From NCBI GenBank assembly GCA_041581935.1, contig JBFICP010000001.1, positions 1 through 40,544 on the forward strand: a DNA stretch of 40,544 nucleotides. Reading direction: 5' to 3'. Source of the DNA: JAABYT01 sp041581935. GTDB lineage: Bacteria > Pseudomonadota > Gammaproteobacteria > HK1. Within the stretch, counting starts at the first letter, position 1, and every line of letters starts with the position of its first letter. The position numbers were made by a program, and so were the translations under genes. Below, piece by piece: positions 33,794 through 40,544 of this stretch. The notes below the pieces were generated by a model. The model was not told the origin of the DNA and ran no database searches. It worked only from the letters and a program-made list of their open reading frames with translations.

Positions 33794-34149
33794 CGGGAAG
33801 ACTTGCGTTTGCCGTTCGACGAGGAGCTGGAGCTCCTTCCGTCTCTACCCAGCTTCTTCAGCTTAGACTGAAGCTGGTCGATGGTCTGCATGTTCTCACC
33901 GTAGGCTCTGACGAGCTGTCGCGTGAGATCGGACAGCCCCTTGATCGCGATGGTCAGGTCGTCCTTTCTCGCGTTGACCAGGTCGATCTGCATGAGGACC
34001 AGGCCAGCCACGTCCTCGGGGCGCGAAACGATCCGCGGTTGCTGAGCGGCGGCTGCCTGGTCGGCGGCGGCGCCCGGGGGCGGCGTGGCCCTGGAGCCCG
34101 GATTCTGGTCATCTCTCGTGCTGGCCGATTCCTGAGTGCCTTTGGTCAT
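33790..34149 (-). CDS. Hypothetical protein with helical core
   Basis: A 119-residue protein in three parts: a polar Ala/Pro/Gln-rich N-terminus (about 1-40), a helical middle (VLMQIDLVNARKDDLTIAIK, then LTRQLVRAYGENMQTIDQLQ) able to form a coiled coil, and a basic, Ser-rich tail (SSSSSNGKRKSSR). No signal or membrane segment. AAGGA precedes the ATG. I do not recognise the family; the composition resembles phasin-like or nucleoid-associated small proteins but that is only a resemblance. Its stop overlaps the convergent lipoprotein stop by 4 bases. Confidence 0.6.
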   Translation of the reverse strand: MTKGTQESASTRDDQNPGSRATPPPGAAADQAAAAQQPRIVSRPEDVAGLVLMQIDLVNARKDDLTIAIKGLSDLTRQLVRAYGENMQTIDQLQSKLKKLGRDGRSSSSSSNGKRKSSR

Positions 34150-34484
34150 GGCTCGTGCGTCCTTAGATGGTGGGTTCGGAAACGGTCCCTACGCACCGCT
34201 TCGACATGTCCTTTATCGGCCGGATCCCGGGATAGTTTAGCCATCCGAGGCCCCGGCACGGCCCCGAGCCGCGGGCGAGGGCCGCGATCGGCTCACCCGG
34301 CGTGCGGGGGGTGCGCGATTCGCCCGGTTCGCGCGGTGGAGGTGTCCCGAGCGTGACGGAGTCGGCAATTTGCGTGCTTCCGGGGCGTCAATCGTCACAG
34401 CGGTGTAGCGCCCAAGGTTTAAGGAATGCCGGATCCGGCCGATACTCCTTTTAGGAATTTAGTTAACCGCCAGAGGGGTGAGCC
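34150..34484. promoter_or_regulatory. Divergent control region before the proton-channel operon
   Basis: A 335-base GC-rich gap between the coiled-coil gene (minus) and the three-gene operon (plus). It includes many overlapping GGCCC/GGGCC-type inverted repeats around 34230-34290, a perfect CCGGATCCGG palindrome at 34430-34439, and the ribosome-binding GAGGGG (34474-34479) before the ATG. No cyclic-di-GMP or other riboswitch core is recognisable. No small gene is supported. Confidence 0.35.
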
Positions 34485-35249
34485 ATGGCTTACGCCATCC
34501 CCAAGATACCGGCTTCGGACAAGGAACCGCCGGCCGAAGCAGGAGAAGAGGCCCCGAATACCCGGGATGCCGATAGGCGGCACGTTGCCTGGCTGCAGCT
34601 GCACCCTGAAAAACGCGGCGCGGACCCCTATCGCTACGTCCTGCTTCTGCGCTTCACCCTTCTGAATCTGTTCGGCTTCGGCCTCCTGGGCGCGGCCTAT
34701 GCCCACGGGCTCGTGGCCATGGCTCTGGAAGCCGATCGGACCTATCTGTCGCTGGTCATCTTCCTGGTGTTTCTCGTCGGGCTGGGCTTATCGGCCCACA
34801 AGGTCTGGCAGACCAGCCATGAGCTCAACAGCGTGCGCGACTTCGAATCCGGCGACGACTCTCCGGCGGCTCGCTACCTGGCCCCGATGCTGGACGGAGA
34901 CGCGGACAGCCGCGCCAACCTGGTCGGAGCCCTGCGAATGAAGATTGCCCACCGCACCGCGGTGGTGCGCCACATTGCCAACAGCCTGGTTCTGCTAGGA
35001 CTGATCGGCACGGTGGTCGGCTTCATCATTGCGCTCGGCGGCGTCGATCCCGAGCACGCATCCGATGTGAAAGCCATTGCGCCCATGGTATCGACGTTGA
35101 TTCAGGGCATGTCGACGGCACTCTACACGACTCTTATCGGCGCCGTGCTCAATGTCTGGCTGATGGCGAATCACCAGGTTCTCGCTGGCGGCACCGTGAA
35201 GCTGATCACGGCACTGGTGGAAATGGCGGAGATCCATGCGCGAGATTGA
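34485..35249 (+). CDS. MotA/TolQ/ExbB-like proton channel protein
   Basis: A 254-residue membrane protein. A polar N-terminus of 50 residues precedes four predicted spans at about 51-73, 86-106, 165-186 and 206-228. The last two carry the family signature: LLGLIGTVVGFIIALGG and QGMSTALYTTLIGAVLN, which in ExbB/TolQ/MotA line the proton path. The cytoplasmic loop between spans 2 and 3 is only about 58 residues. It should form a pentameric channel with the single-span protein encoded next, whose ATG lies inside this gene's end (14-base overlap). What the motor drives is unknown; no TonB, Tol or flagellar gene is nearby. Confidence 0.88.
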   Translation: MAYAIPKIPASDKEPPAEAGEEAPNTRDADRRHVAWLQLHPEKRGADPYRYVLLLRFTLLNLFGFGLLGAAYAHGLVAMALEADRTYLSLVIFLVFLVGLGLSAHKVWQTSHELNSVRDFESGDDSPAARYLAPMLDGDADSRANLVGALRMKIAHRTAVVRHIANSLVLLGLIGTVVGFIIALGGVDPEHASDVKAIAPMVSTLIQGMSTALYTTLIGAVLNVWLMANHQVLAGGTVKLITALVEMAEIHARD

Positions 35250-35841
35250 CCTTTTCGACGACGAAAGCGGCGCCACCGTGTTTCGCGACGTGATCATGCT
35301 GGCGCTCGCCGGATTCGTGATGATCGTCATGTTGCTTCTCCCGCACATCAATCCCCGTGCCGCTGAAGAGCAGGAAGCACGCAGCCCTGGAAACGTCATC
35401 GTCGAGCTGCGCTGGCCCGACCACATTGACGCAGACGTGGACCTTTGGGTGGAGGGCCCGAATGATTCACCGGTCGGATATTCGAACAAGGATGGAAGGG
35501 TGTTCAATCTGCTGCGAGACGACCTGGGACGCGATTCAGACCTGACCGATCTCAATTACGAGTTCTCGTATAGCCGCGGCGTCCCCGCGGGAGAGTATAC
35601 GGTCAATGTGCATTTGTATCGAAACAGCGGGCATTACTATCCAATTCCGGTCACTGTCGCGGTCAGCGTGAAAGGTAACGACGCCTCGTCGTCACAACGC
35701 TTGCTGAACACGAAGCTGGACCTTCTGCGTGAAGGACAGGAAACCACGGTGTTTCGCTTTCAGCTCAACGAAAATGGCGATCTCATAGCAGGAAGCGTGC
35801 ACGATCTTCCGCGCGCGCTGCGCAGCAGGGTGAAATTGTGA
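35236..35841 (+). CDS. ExbD-like single-span protein with unusual periplasmic domain
   Basis: A 201-residue protein: short cytoplasmic N-terminus, one span at about 18-36 (DVIMLALAGFVMIVMLLLP) with an Asp at its start (D18), aligning with the proton-binding Asp of ExbD/TolR/MotB, then a periplasmic domain. That domain is not the peptidoglycan-binding OmpA fold nor the ExbD fold; DADVDLWVEGPND and GEYTVNVHLY resemble beta-sandwich domains of the DUF2135/YfaP kind. It is translationally coupled with both neighbours (its stop overlaps the next GTG). It probably is the moving or force-transducing partner of the channel protein. Confidence 0.75.
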   Translation: MREIDLFDDESGATVFRDVIMLALAGFVMIVMLLLPHINPRAAEEQEARSPGNVIVELRWPDHIDADVDLWVEGPNDSPVGYSNKDGRVFNLLRDDLGRDSDLTDLNYEFSYSRGVPAGEYTVNVHLYRNSGHYYPIPVTVAVSVKGNDASSSQRLLNTKLDLLREGQETTVFRFQLNENGDLIAGSVHDLPRALRSRVKL

Positions 35842-36377
35842 CCGAGCTCTATATCTTGTTTGCCGCGTCGACGGCGCTGGCTGCTCTTCTGGCGATGATC
35901 AGCATTTGGTCGCATCGCAAGCTGACCGCCAAGGTGACGGCATTGGTAGCAACTGCGCTTTTCATCCCCACGGTGTACATGAGTTACTCTGATCTGCTGA
36001 GCCGCCCGAAGCCCGCCAGTCTGGAATGGTGGCACCGGGATGCGTCTGAAGCCACAGTCGTCGGCTCGAAGCTGCGAGAGGGGGAAGCGATCTATCTGTG
36101 GATCGAGTTGGCGGAGGCCGACGAGCCGCGTGCCTACCGGTTGCCCTGGGCGCAGGAGCTGGCCAAGCAGCTCTACGGCGCTCAGCGCGAGGCGGAGGCA
36201 AAAGGAACGAAGGTGAAGATGCGCTTGCCGTTCAGGAACCGAACCGACGAGCAGGAGCTGCTGTTCTACGCTCAACCGCAGCCGCCGCTACCGCCCAAGA
36301 GTGCCGGGCGCGAATCATCCAGCTACTTTCAGCATTCCAGCACGCGTTCAAGGCGCAACGACATCGGCGGAAGCTGA
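35838..36377 (+). CDS. Two-span membrane protein, third gene of proton-channel operon
   Basis: A 179-residue protein starting with GTG over the previous stop codon. Two membrane spans lie at about 4-23 and 30-50, followed by a domain of about 130 residues with LEWWHRDASEATVVGSKL and GEAIYLWIELAEADEPRAY, then a Pro- and Ser-rich tail. I do not recognise it. Coupled translation with the two channel genes says it belongs to the same complex. Its 3' end overlaps the convergent ExeA-like gene by 30 bases. Confidence 0.7.
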   Translation: MTELYILFAASTALAALLAMISIWSHRKLTAKVTALVATALFIPTVYMSYSDLLSRPKPASLEWWHRDASEATVVGSKLREGEAIYLWIELAEADEPRAYRLPWAQELAKQLYGAQREAEAKGTKVKMRLPFRNRTDEQELLFYAQPQPPLPPKSAGRESSSYFQHSSTRSRRNDIGGS

Positions 36378-37475
36378 CGGTTTGCGGCGGCGATCGGCAC
36401 CGAGCCGTGGTGCCGGCGTAATGACCGACTGAAATGCCTGGCCACGGTCGGGCGCCTGCGCCTCGTCGGGCATCGTCGAGGCATCGGGAATCGCGATCGT
36501 CAACACGACACCCAGAGCGCCCGCGGCGACGACTGCCACGCGCCATCGGCGCAACAATCCCCACGGTCGGCGTTGCGGACCTTTTTCGCCAGCCATGATT
36601 CGCTCGAGGAGTTCCCTGGCGACGGAGCCGACGGCGCCGACGAGTCCGCGGGATCTGCGCGTGACAATCGATACCAGATCGGCATCGAACGGGCTGTCGC
36701 CGACCAGACCGGCGCGACACAGACACATGTGCAAATAATCACTGACCTGTTCGTGGTCGAATCGAGGCATATCGAACGTGGCGACGGCACCCGAAAAGCG
36801 AGCGGTCCCGGGGAGCGCTTCGAGGTGCGGCATCAAGTCGGGCTCGGCACCGATCAGAAACCGAACCCCGTATTTCTCCCAGCGCTTGGCAAGGTACTTG
36901 AGCTGGCCGAGGGCATCGGGCTCGAGAAGGTGGGCGTCATCGATGACGATGACGACGTTGCGCGAGCGAGCCGTGATCATCTCGAGAAACGTGTCCGCAT
37001 CCCTCAGCTCGGCAACGACCGGTTCGCGCAGCGGCAGACCGAAAGTCGATACCAGTGCGTGAGTGAGCGCCTTGGCATCGTATTGGACAAGCCCCCGCAG
37101 GTAGAAAACCCTGAATCGTCCGGCTGCTGCTGCGGCGACCATATCCAGCATGGTGCTCTTGCCGCTGCCCGGTTCGTCGACCAGCAACACGTTGGCGTGC
37201 TCGAGCGCCCGGCCAAGCTCTTCGAGGCGCGCGGTGAGGGCCGGCGTGCTGAAGTAGAACGCGCGGTCCGCGGTGTTTGGGAAGGGCTCCTTTTCAAAGC
37301 TGAAGGCTCGCATACGCAGAAAGGATCGGCCGTCTTCGTCGGTAATTGATAGGAATTCGTCCCGGCCTTTGGGTTTACCGTCACATCGTTCATTCGGTGG
37401 AGGCGGGACACCCGGAGCGAGACGGTGCGCAAACACCTCGTCCCCCGGCGACAAGGCGTCATCCGTCGCTTGCAT
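36348..37475 (-). CDS. ExeA/GspA-like AAA ATPase with C-terminal membrane span
   Basis: A 375-residue protein. The ExeA-type core starts near residue 55 (MRAFSFEKEPFPNTADRAFY); Walker A PGSGKST is at 102-108 and Walker B VVIVIDDAH at 174-182. A membrane span lies at about 320-337, followed by a short Pro-rich periplasmic tail without the peptidoglycan-binding or SPOR domain of ExeA and DamX. The family works on envelope assembly. The first 54 residues are a polar extension; an ATG at 37313 is a possible alternative start. It is convergent with, and overlaps, the proton-channel operon. A functional link is possible but not shown. Confidence 0.82.
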   Translation of the reverse strand: MQATDDALSPGDEVFAHRLAPGVPPPPNERCDGKPKGRDEFLSITDEDGRSFLRMRAFSFEKEPFPNTADRAFYFSTPALTARLEELGRALEHANVLLVDEPGSGKSTMLDMVAAAAAGRFRVFYLRGLVQYDAKALTHALVSTFGLPLREPVVAELRDADTFLEMITARSRNVVIVIDDAHLLEPDALGQLKYLAKRWEKYGVRFLIGAEPDLMPHLEALPGTARFSGAVATFDMPRFDHEQVSDYLHMCLCRAGLVGDSPFDADLVSIVTRRSRGLVGAVGSVARELLERIMAGEKGPQRRPWGLLRRWRVAVVAAGALGVVLTIAIPDASTMPDEAQAPDRGQAFQSVITPAPRLGADRRRKPSASADVVAP

Positions 37476-37668
37476 TCGGCCACGCCATCAAAATCGCACG
37501 ATGTACCTGTTCAGCGCGTTGCAGGACGGGACGCAGCCGACGTTGCCCAGGATTTCGGAATTGCCGAACGGCCGGCGCCCTTGGCAGCCGCGTAAGACGT
37601 CGCCCACAATCTCGGCCGCCGGCCGATCTTCATGACTAGAATTTTTTCCTGCCGGCGTTGGGTTGCCG

Positions 37669-38532
37669 TCAGGTCCGATAGCGCTTTGCTCTGGTGAGCA
37701 TTTCCGGTAACCCGACGATTGCGTTCTGGGACTCGAAGTCGAGCATCTTGTCGAGCTGGGAGATGGTCGTTCCTTCTCTTTTCAGTGTCTCGAGAAACGG
37801 CTGCAGCTGCTTGCCGATGAAGCGCCCGATTGCACCCGGGTGTATGACGATGGAGAACCCCAGCCGCTCGAGCTGCTTCGCGGGCAGCAGCGGCGTCATG
37901 CCCGTTTCCACCATGTTCGCGAGCAGTGGCGCGTCAAGGCTTTTGCCGATTCGCTCGAGCTCCGCCTCGCTGCGGGGCGACTCGACAAAGATGACGTCAG
38001 CGCCGGCCGCCGCGTAAGATTGTGCACGCTCGAGGGCTTCGTCGAGGCCGAGCACACCACGCGCATCGGTTCGCGCGATGATAATGAAGTCCGGGTCTTG
38101 GCGGGCATCCAGGGCCGCCGCCAGCTTGCCGAGCATATCGGACACCGGGATCAGGCGCTTGTGGTCAAAGTGCCCGCAACGTTTCGGCATCTCCTGATCT
38201 TCGATGTGGCAGCCTGCGACGCCGGCCCGCTCGTAGGCGCGAATGGTTCGCATGACGTTGACGGCGTTGCCATAACCCGTATCGGCATCGGCGATGAGGG
38301 GGATTTCGACGGCATCCGCGATTCGCCCAGCCTGGTCGAGCATCTCGGAAAAGCTAACGAGCCCCAGGTCCGGCACGCCGAGGCGCGAATGCGAAACACC
38401 GGCGCCGGTCATGTAGACGGCCTCGAATCCCGCCGTCTCCACCATGCGTGCCAGATAGGCATCGTAGGTCCCGGGACAGAGCAGAATCTCCGGCCGCTCG
38501 ATGAGGGCTTTGAGTCGCGTCGTCTTGCGCAT
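37669..38532 (-). CDS. Isocitrate lyase/PEP mutase family enzyme
   Basis: A 287-residue barrel enzyme. The Mg-binding DADTGYG lies at 82-88, the catalytic-loop PKRCGH at 116-121 (Cys119), and IEDQ near 110-113. This pattern matches the 2-methylisocitrate / 2,3-dimethylmalate lyase and oxaloacetate decarboxylase branch, which cleave carbon-carbon bonds to give pyruvate or succinate. Exact substrate cannot be assigned, and no prpC/prpD genes are nearby. I chose the ATG at 38532; the frame is open upstream only from a TTG. It is followed by a small GGCC palindrome (37612-37626). Confidence 0.9.
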   Translation of the reverse strand: MRKTTRLKALIERPEILLCPGTYDAYLARMVETAGFEAVYMTGAGVSHSRLGVPDLGLVSFSEMLDQAGRIADAVEIPLIADADTGYGNAVNVMRTIRAYERAGVAGCHIEDQEMPKRCGHFDHKRLIPVSDMLGKLAAALDARQDPDFIIIARTDARGVLGLDEALERAQSYAAAGADVIFVESPRSEAELERIGKSLDAPLLANMVETGMTPLLPAKQLERLGFSIVIHPGAIGRFIGKQLQPFLETLKREGTTISQLDKMLDFESQNAIVGLPEMLTRAKRYRT

Positions 38533-38629
38533 CGGCGCTAGCCTAACATCGCGGCGCAAAAAAATGTCGATCCCGGTCTCACCGGAATTCGAATCCAACC
38601 TGCCGCAGGGGCGGGCGTTTCGACCGGGC

Positions 38630-39019
38630 TCAGTTGCCGACCCGCTGAAGTCCGTCGTCGAGAAAATGCTCCAGCTTCTGATAGTCGTCGCCGTCGAAGC
38701 TCTTGAACCGCAATCCGATGCGGTATTCGTTTTCCGCTACCCGGCGCGAGAATACCGCCGTGCAGCGCGTGTCGATGACGTCGGGCATGCCCGAGGACTC
38801 GGGAAAGCGCAGCCGCACGTCCACCTCCCGGGTGCTACTGGGAAGGCGGCGCTGGTCGAGGGGCAGAATGCTGTTTACCGTGATCCGATCGCAGGCAATC
38901 TGGATACCCGCCGGCGACAGGTTGACGGTGATGGCGTGGATGAGCTCGCCACTCGCTGTCGACACCTCCACGGGAAGATGCGCCGGGACCCTCGGATAGT
39001 CTCTTTTATACTTTCTCAC
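38630..39019 (-). CDS. PilZ domain protein
   Basis: The PilZ cyclic-di-GMP-binding motifs are clear: RxxxR as KRDYPR and the NxSxxG motif as NLSPAGI, followed by a six-stranded pattern to the end at VFSRRVAENEYRIGLRFKSF. At 129 residues from a GTG at 39019 it is the normal length for a single-domain receptor. The frame is open to a TTG at 39124, but the added 35 residues do not look folded. It could be a reader of the signal made by the regulators at the left end. The start is uncertain. Confidence 0.8.
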   Translation of the reverse strand: MRKYKRDYPRVPAHLPVEVSTASGELIHAITVNLSPAGIQIACDRITVNSILPLDQRRLPSSTREVDVRLRFPESSGMPDVIDTRCTAVFSRRVAENEYRIGLRFKSFDGDDYQKLEHFLDDGLQRVGN

Positions 39020-39344
39020 GCGGAACTTCGCTGGCTGGGTGCGGCCACTGGCATGCTGAAGTGCGGGCCCATCAGCACCGCACCTCCCCCTGATCGAAAG
39101 CTTAGCCCAAGGACTCGTCGACAACCGCAGATTAGCGATTCCGCGCGTACGCTCTGCGGCCTATTTCACAGCTTTTGAACGCCACCGGCAGCAATCGAAG
39201 GACCCCGCGGAGGGGGTCCCCCGCCCCAGCTTGCCCGGCAGCACCCCGCTGGGGAAGGGCGTGTTAAGCCGGCGCCGGAGCGCCGTCCCTGCCAACCGTG
39301 TGCGCGACCGCCAGGCGCACGGCCCCGAATACGAATCAGCTTCC
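39020..39344. other. Gap with small hairpin, no gene seen
   Basis: About 325 bases (fewer if the PilZ protein starts at 39124). GGACCCC (39200-39206) pairs with GGGGTCC (39213-39219) around a 6-base loop and a second small CCCC/GGGG hairpin is near 39243-39256. The first could end transcription of the unknown gene at 39345 on the minus strand, where it is followed by TTCGATTG, only a weak T-run. Otherwise nothing is supported. Confidence 0.35.
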
Positions 39345-40289
39345 TCAGGCCGTGTTGCGCCTGCGCCGCGCCTCGGCGAGCGGTAACGCGCGCCGCTCCT
39401 CCTCGTAGGTGTCGCAACGTTCCAGGTATTCTCTGGTGCTCTTCGGCATCGGCACCCGCGCACCCGATATATAGGTGAGCAGGTCATTACCATCGGAAAT
39501 CAGCCGCATGCCCTGATCGATCATGCGCAGCTCGCTGCTGGAGGCGTGCTTGGAGATCTGCGGCCGGAACCCGAGCAGTGCCTCGCCGGCCGCTACGAAG
39601 CGCGGCCAGATTTCGAATATGGCGGTATCGGTGCGGATGGTCTCGCTCTCGAGCTTGGCTGCTTCGCAAACTTCCTTGATGAGCGGGCCAGCCCCGGAGA
39701 AAGCCCGATCGTCGGCGAACAGCTCGCACATCCTTGCGCCGATCATGTCGATGTTGCGCATGGTTTGAGCGATTTTGACGTAGCGCGAGTTGTAAAAATC
39801 CTCGATGCTCATGGTGAATGCCTTGAGCGGCTCGCCCCACAGCTCGTCGATGCCCTCATGACCGCTGTAGTGCTTGACGGTCTTTCCGAGCTCCAGCGCC
39901 TCCTGAAAGTAGTCGCCGCACTGGCGCATGAGCTCGTTGTCCGGGCTGATGTGAACGCCTTTTTCTCCGAGATCGACCACCGTTGTGAAAATGTCTGCGG
40001 CCCGATTGAATAGCGCGCCCGCGAGCATGGCGCCGTTGACGCGCTTCCTGGCGGGGTCCGGTTCGGCGTCGAAGGCGCTGCGCGCGAGGTCAAGGCTCTC
40101 GCCGGGAGTGTTGATGCCGTGCTCGGTATGATGGAACAGCCGCCGGGTGAGGCTATCGATGAGGCGCTTCTTGGCGGTCAGTGATTCCTCGGGCGGGGCG
40201 TAGTACCGAATCCAGTATCCGTCAAAATAGATGCAAGGCTTGGCGCCGACGTCCTTTCGAGTGCCGTTTTTTACTTTTTTTGACACCAC
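39345..40289 (-). CDS. Unrecognised helical protein, 314 residues
   Basis: A soluble, mainly helical protein with no signal or membrane segment. The beginning is basic (KKVKNGTRKDVG), then CIYFDGYWIRYYAPPEESLT, several amphipathic helices with LARSAFDAEPDPARKRVNGA and FFDGYW-like aromatic clusters, and a basic C-terminus ARRRRNTA. The GTG at 40289 (or the next codon, also GTG) is preceded by GAGGAG. I do not recognise the family; nothing catalytic is evident. It stands alone between two gaps. Confidence 0.75.
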   Translation of the reverse strand: MVSKKVKNGTRKDVGAKPCIYFDGYWIRYYAPPEESLTAKKRLIDSLTRRLFHHTEHGINTPGESLDLARSAFDAEPDPARKRVNGAMLAGALFNRAADIFTTVVDLGEKGVHISPDNELMRQCGDYFQEALELGKTVKHYSGHEGIDELWGEPLKAFTMSIEDFYNSRYVKIAQTMRNIDMIGARMCELFADDRAFSGAGPLIKEVCEAAKLESETIRTDTAIFEIWPRFVAAGEALLGFRPQISKHASSSELRMIDQGMRLISDGNDLLTYISGARVPMPKSTREYLERCDTYEEERRALPLAEARRRRNTA

Positions 40290-40544
40290 GATCTCTCCTC
40301 ACTGCAGCTGGAAGGCGGACGCGAGTGCCGGCAAGAGGCTGTCAAAGGACCCGGCGGGAAGCATGCTTCGTGTCTGCCAGGACAAGACGATATCATACGC
40401 AGCGGGAATTTCGACTACCGATCGAGGCCCCGGCCCGTGAGTGGCGACTGGCGCGGCGACGGTGGACTCGGATCCGGGACGAGGCAAAAAAGGGGGGCGA
40501 GCCCGTGCTCGAGCGACTGTTCGACCTCGAGGGTCATGGCACCG
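40290..40544 (-). other. Right edge, unresolved coding status
   Basis: On the minus strand one frame is open from the window edge to a stop at 40299 and ends ...LLPALASAFQLQ. A second frame begins with an ATG at 40537 (MTLEVEQSLEHGLAPLF) and stops after 40 codons. The two frames meet at a CCCCCC-TTTTTT run (40486-40497), so a single small gene with a frameshift, either real or a sequencing error, is possible. It may equally be non-coding. Confidence 0.2.

Noticed and set aside
34150..34484. Cyclic-di-GMP riboswitch before the proton-channel operon
   Set aside because: The gap is structured and GC-rich, and cyclic-di-GMP proteins are in the window, but the conserved riboswitch core bases were not found.
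34485..37475. Zorya-type antiphage system
   Set aside because: It has a MotA-like channel gene, but the partner lacks an OmpA/peptidoglycan-binding domain, and the helicase/nuclease genes ZorD or ZorE are missing; the ExeA-like ATPase is on the other strand.

Overview
The window is about 40.5 kb of GC-rich, gene-dense chromosomal DNA. I infer a gammaproteobacterium or close relative, because it has an OxyR with the two redox cysteines, a hybrid peroxiredoxin-glutaredoxin, HdeD, PilZ and ExeA-like proteins, and short GGGC/GCCC palindromic repeats between genes. The species cannot be fixed from the sequence. I see no tRNA, rRNA, CRISPR array, transposase or prophage gene.

Layout. (1) 1-3.8 kb, minus strand: two tandem response regulators with cyclic-di-GMP domains (the second cut by the window edge) and an HdeD-type membrane protein. 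(2) 3.8-6.1 kb, minus: a PuuB-like FAD amine oxidase and an EamA permease. (3) 6.8-13.4 kb, minus: a six-gene operon of FAD oxidoreductase, glutamine synthetase-like ligase, the three-part glutamate-synthase-like enzyme GlxB-GlxC-GlxD, and an unrecognised 136-residue protein. (4) 13.6-19.1 kb: a GntR/FCD regulator, an enolase-superfamily enzyme, a TauE/SafE exporter and a TauABC-type ABC importer. (5) 19.4-22.9 kb: a zinc alcohol dehydrogenase, then oxyR divergent from dps and a peroxiredoxin-glutaredoxin gene. (6) 22.9-25.3 kb, minus: an ammonium transporter with a tiny membrane partner, plus a small membrane-anchored protein beside a MITE-like repeat. (7) 25.6-33.3 kb, plus: an XRE-cupin regulator and a second glutamate-synthase-like cluster: GlxB, a fused GlxC-GlxD, a GltD-like subunit fused to a degenerate GlxD-like domain, and a GlnT/GmaS-type ligase. 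(8) 33.3-40.5 kb: a lipoprotein, a coiled-coil protein, a three-gene ExbB/ExbD-like proton-channel operon, an ExeA-like ATPase, a PEP mutase/isocitrate lyase family enzyme, a PilZ protein and an unrecognised 314-residue protein.

How it fits together. Two paralogous ligase plus Glx modules flank transport genes (TauABC-like, Amt, EamA, TSUP) and amine or amino-acid oxidases. My reading is that the region handles organic nitrogen: an amine is imported, joined to glutamate by a glutamine synthetase homologue, processed by the GlxBCD enzyme, and oxidised by a FAD enzyme, with ammonium recovered. This resembles the N-methylglutamate and gamma-glutamylputrescine routes, but the four-subunit N-methylglutamate dehydrogenase and the PuuC/PuuD enzymes are not in the window, so the substrate is open. 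The most novel-looking items are the GltD/degenerate-GlxD fusion, the six-gene Glx operon with its 136-residue companion, and the ExbB/ExbD-like operon whose periplasmic domain is not a standard one.
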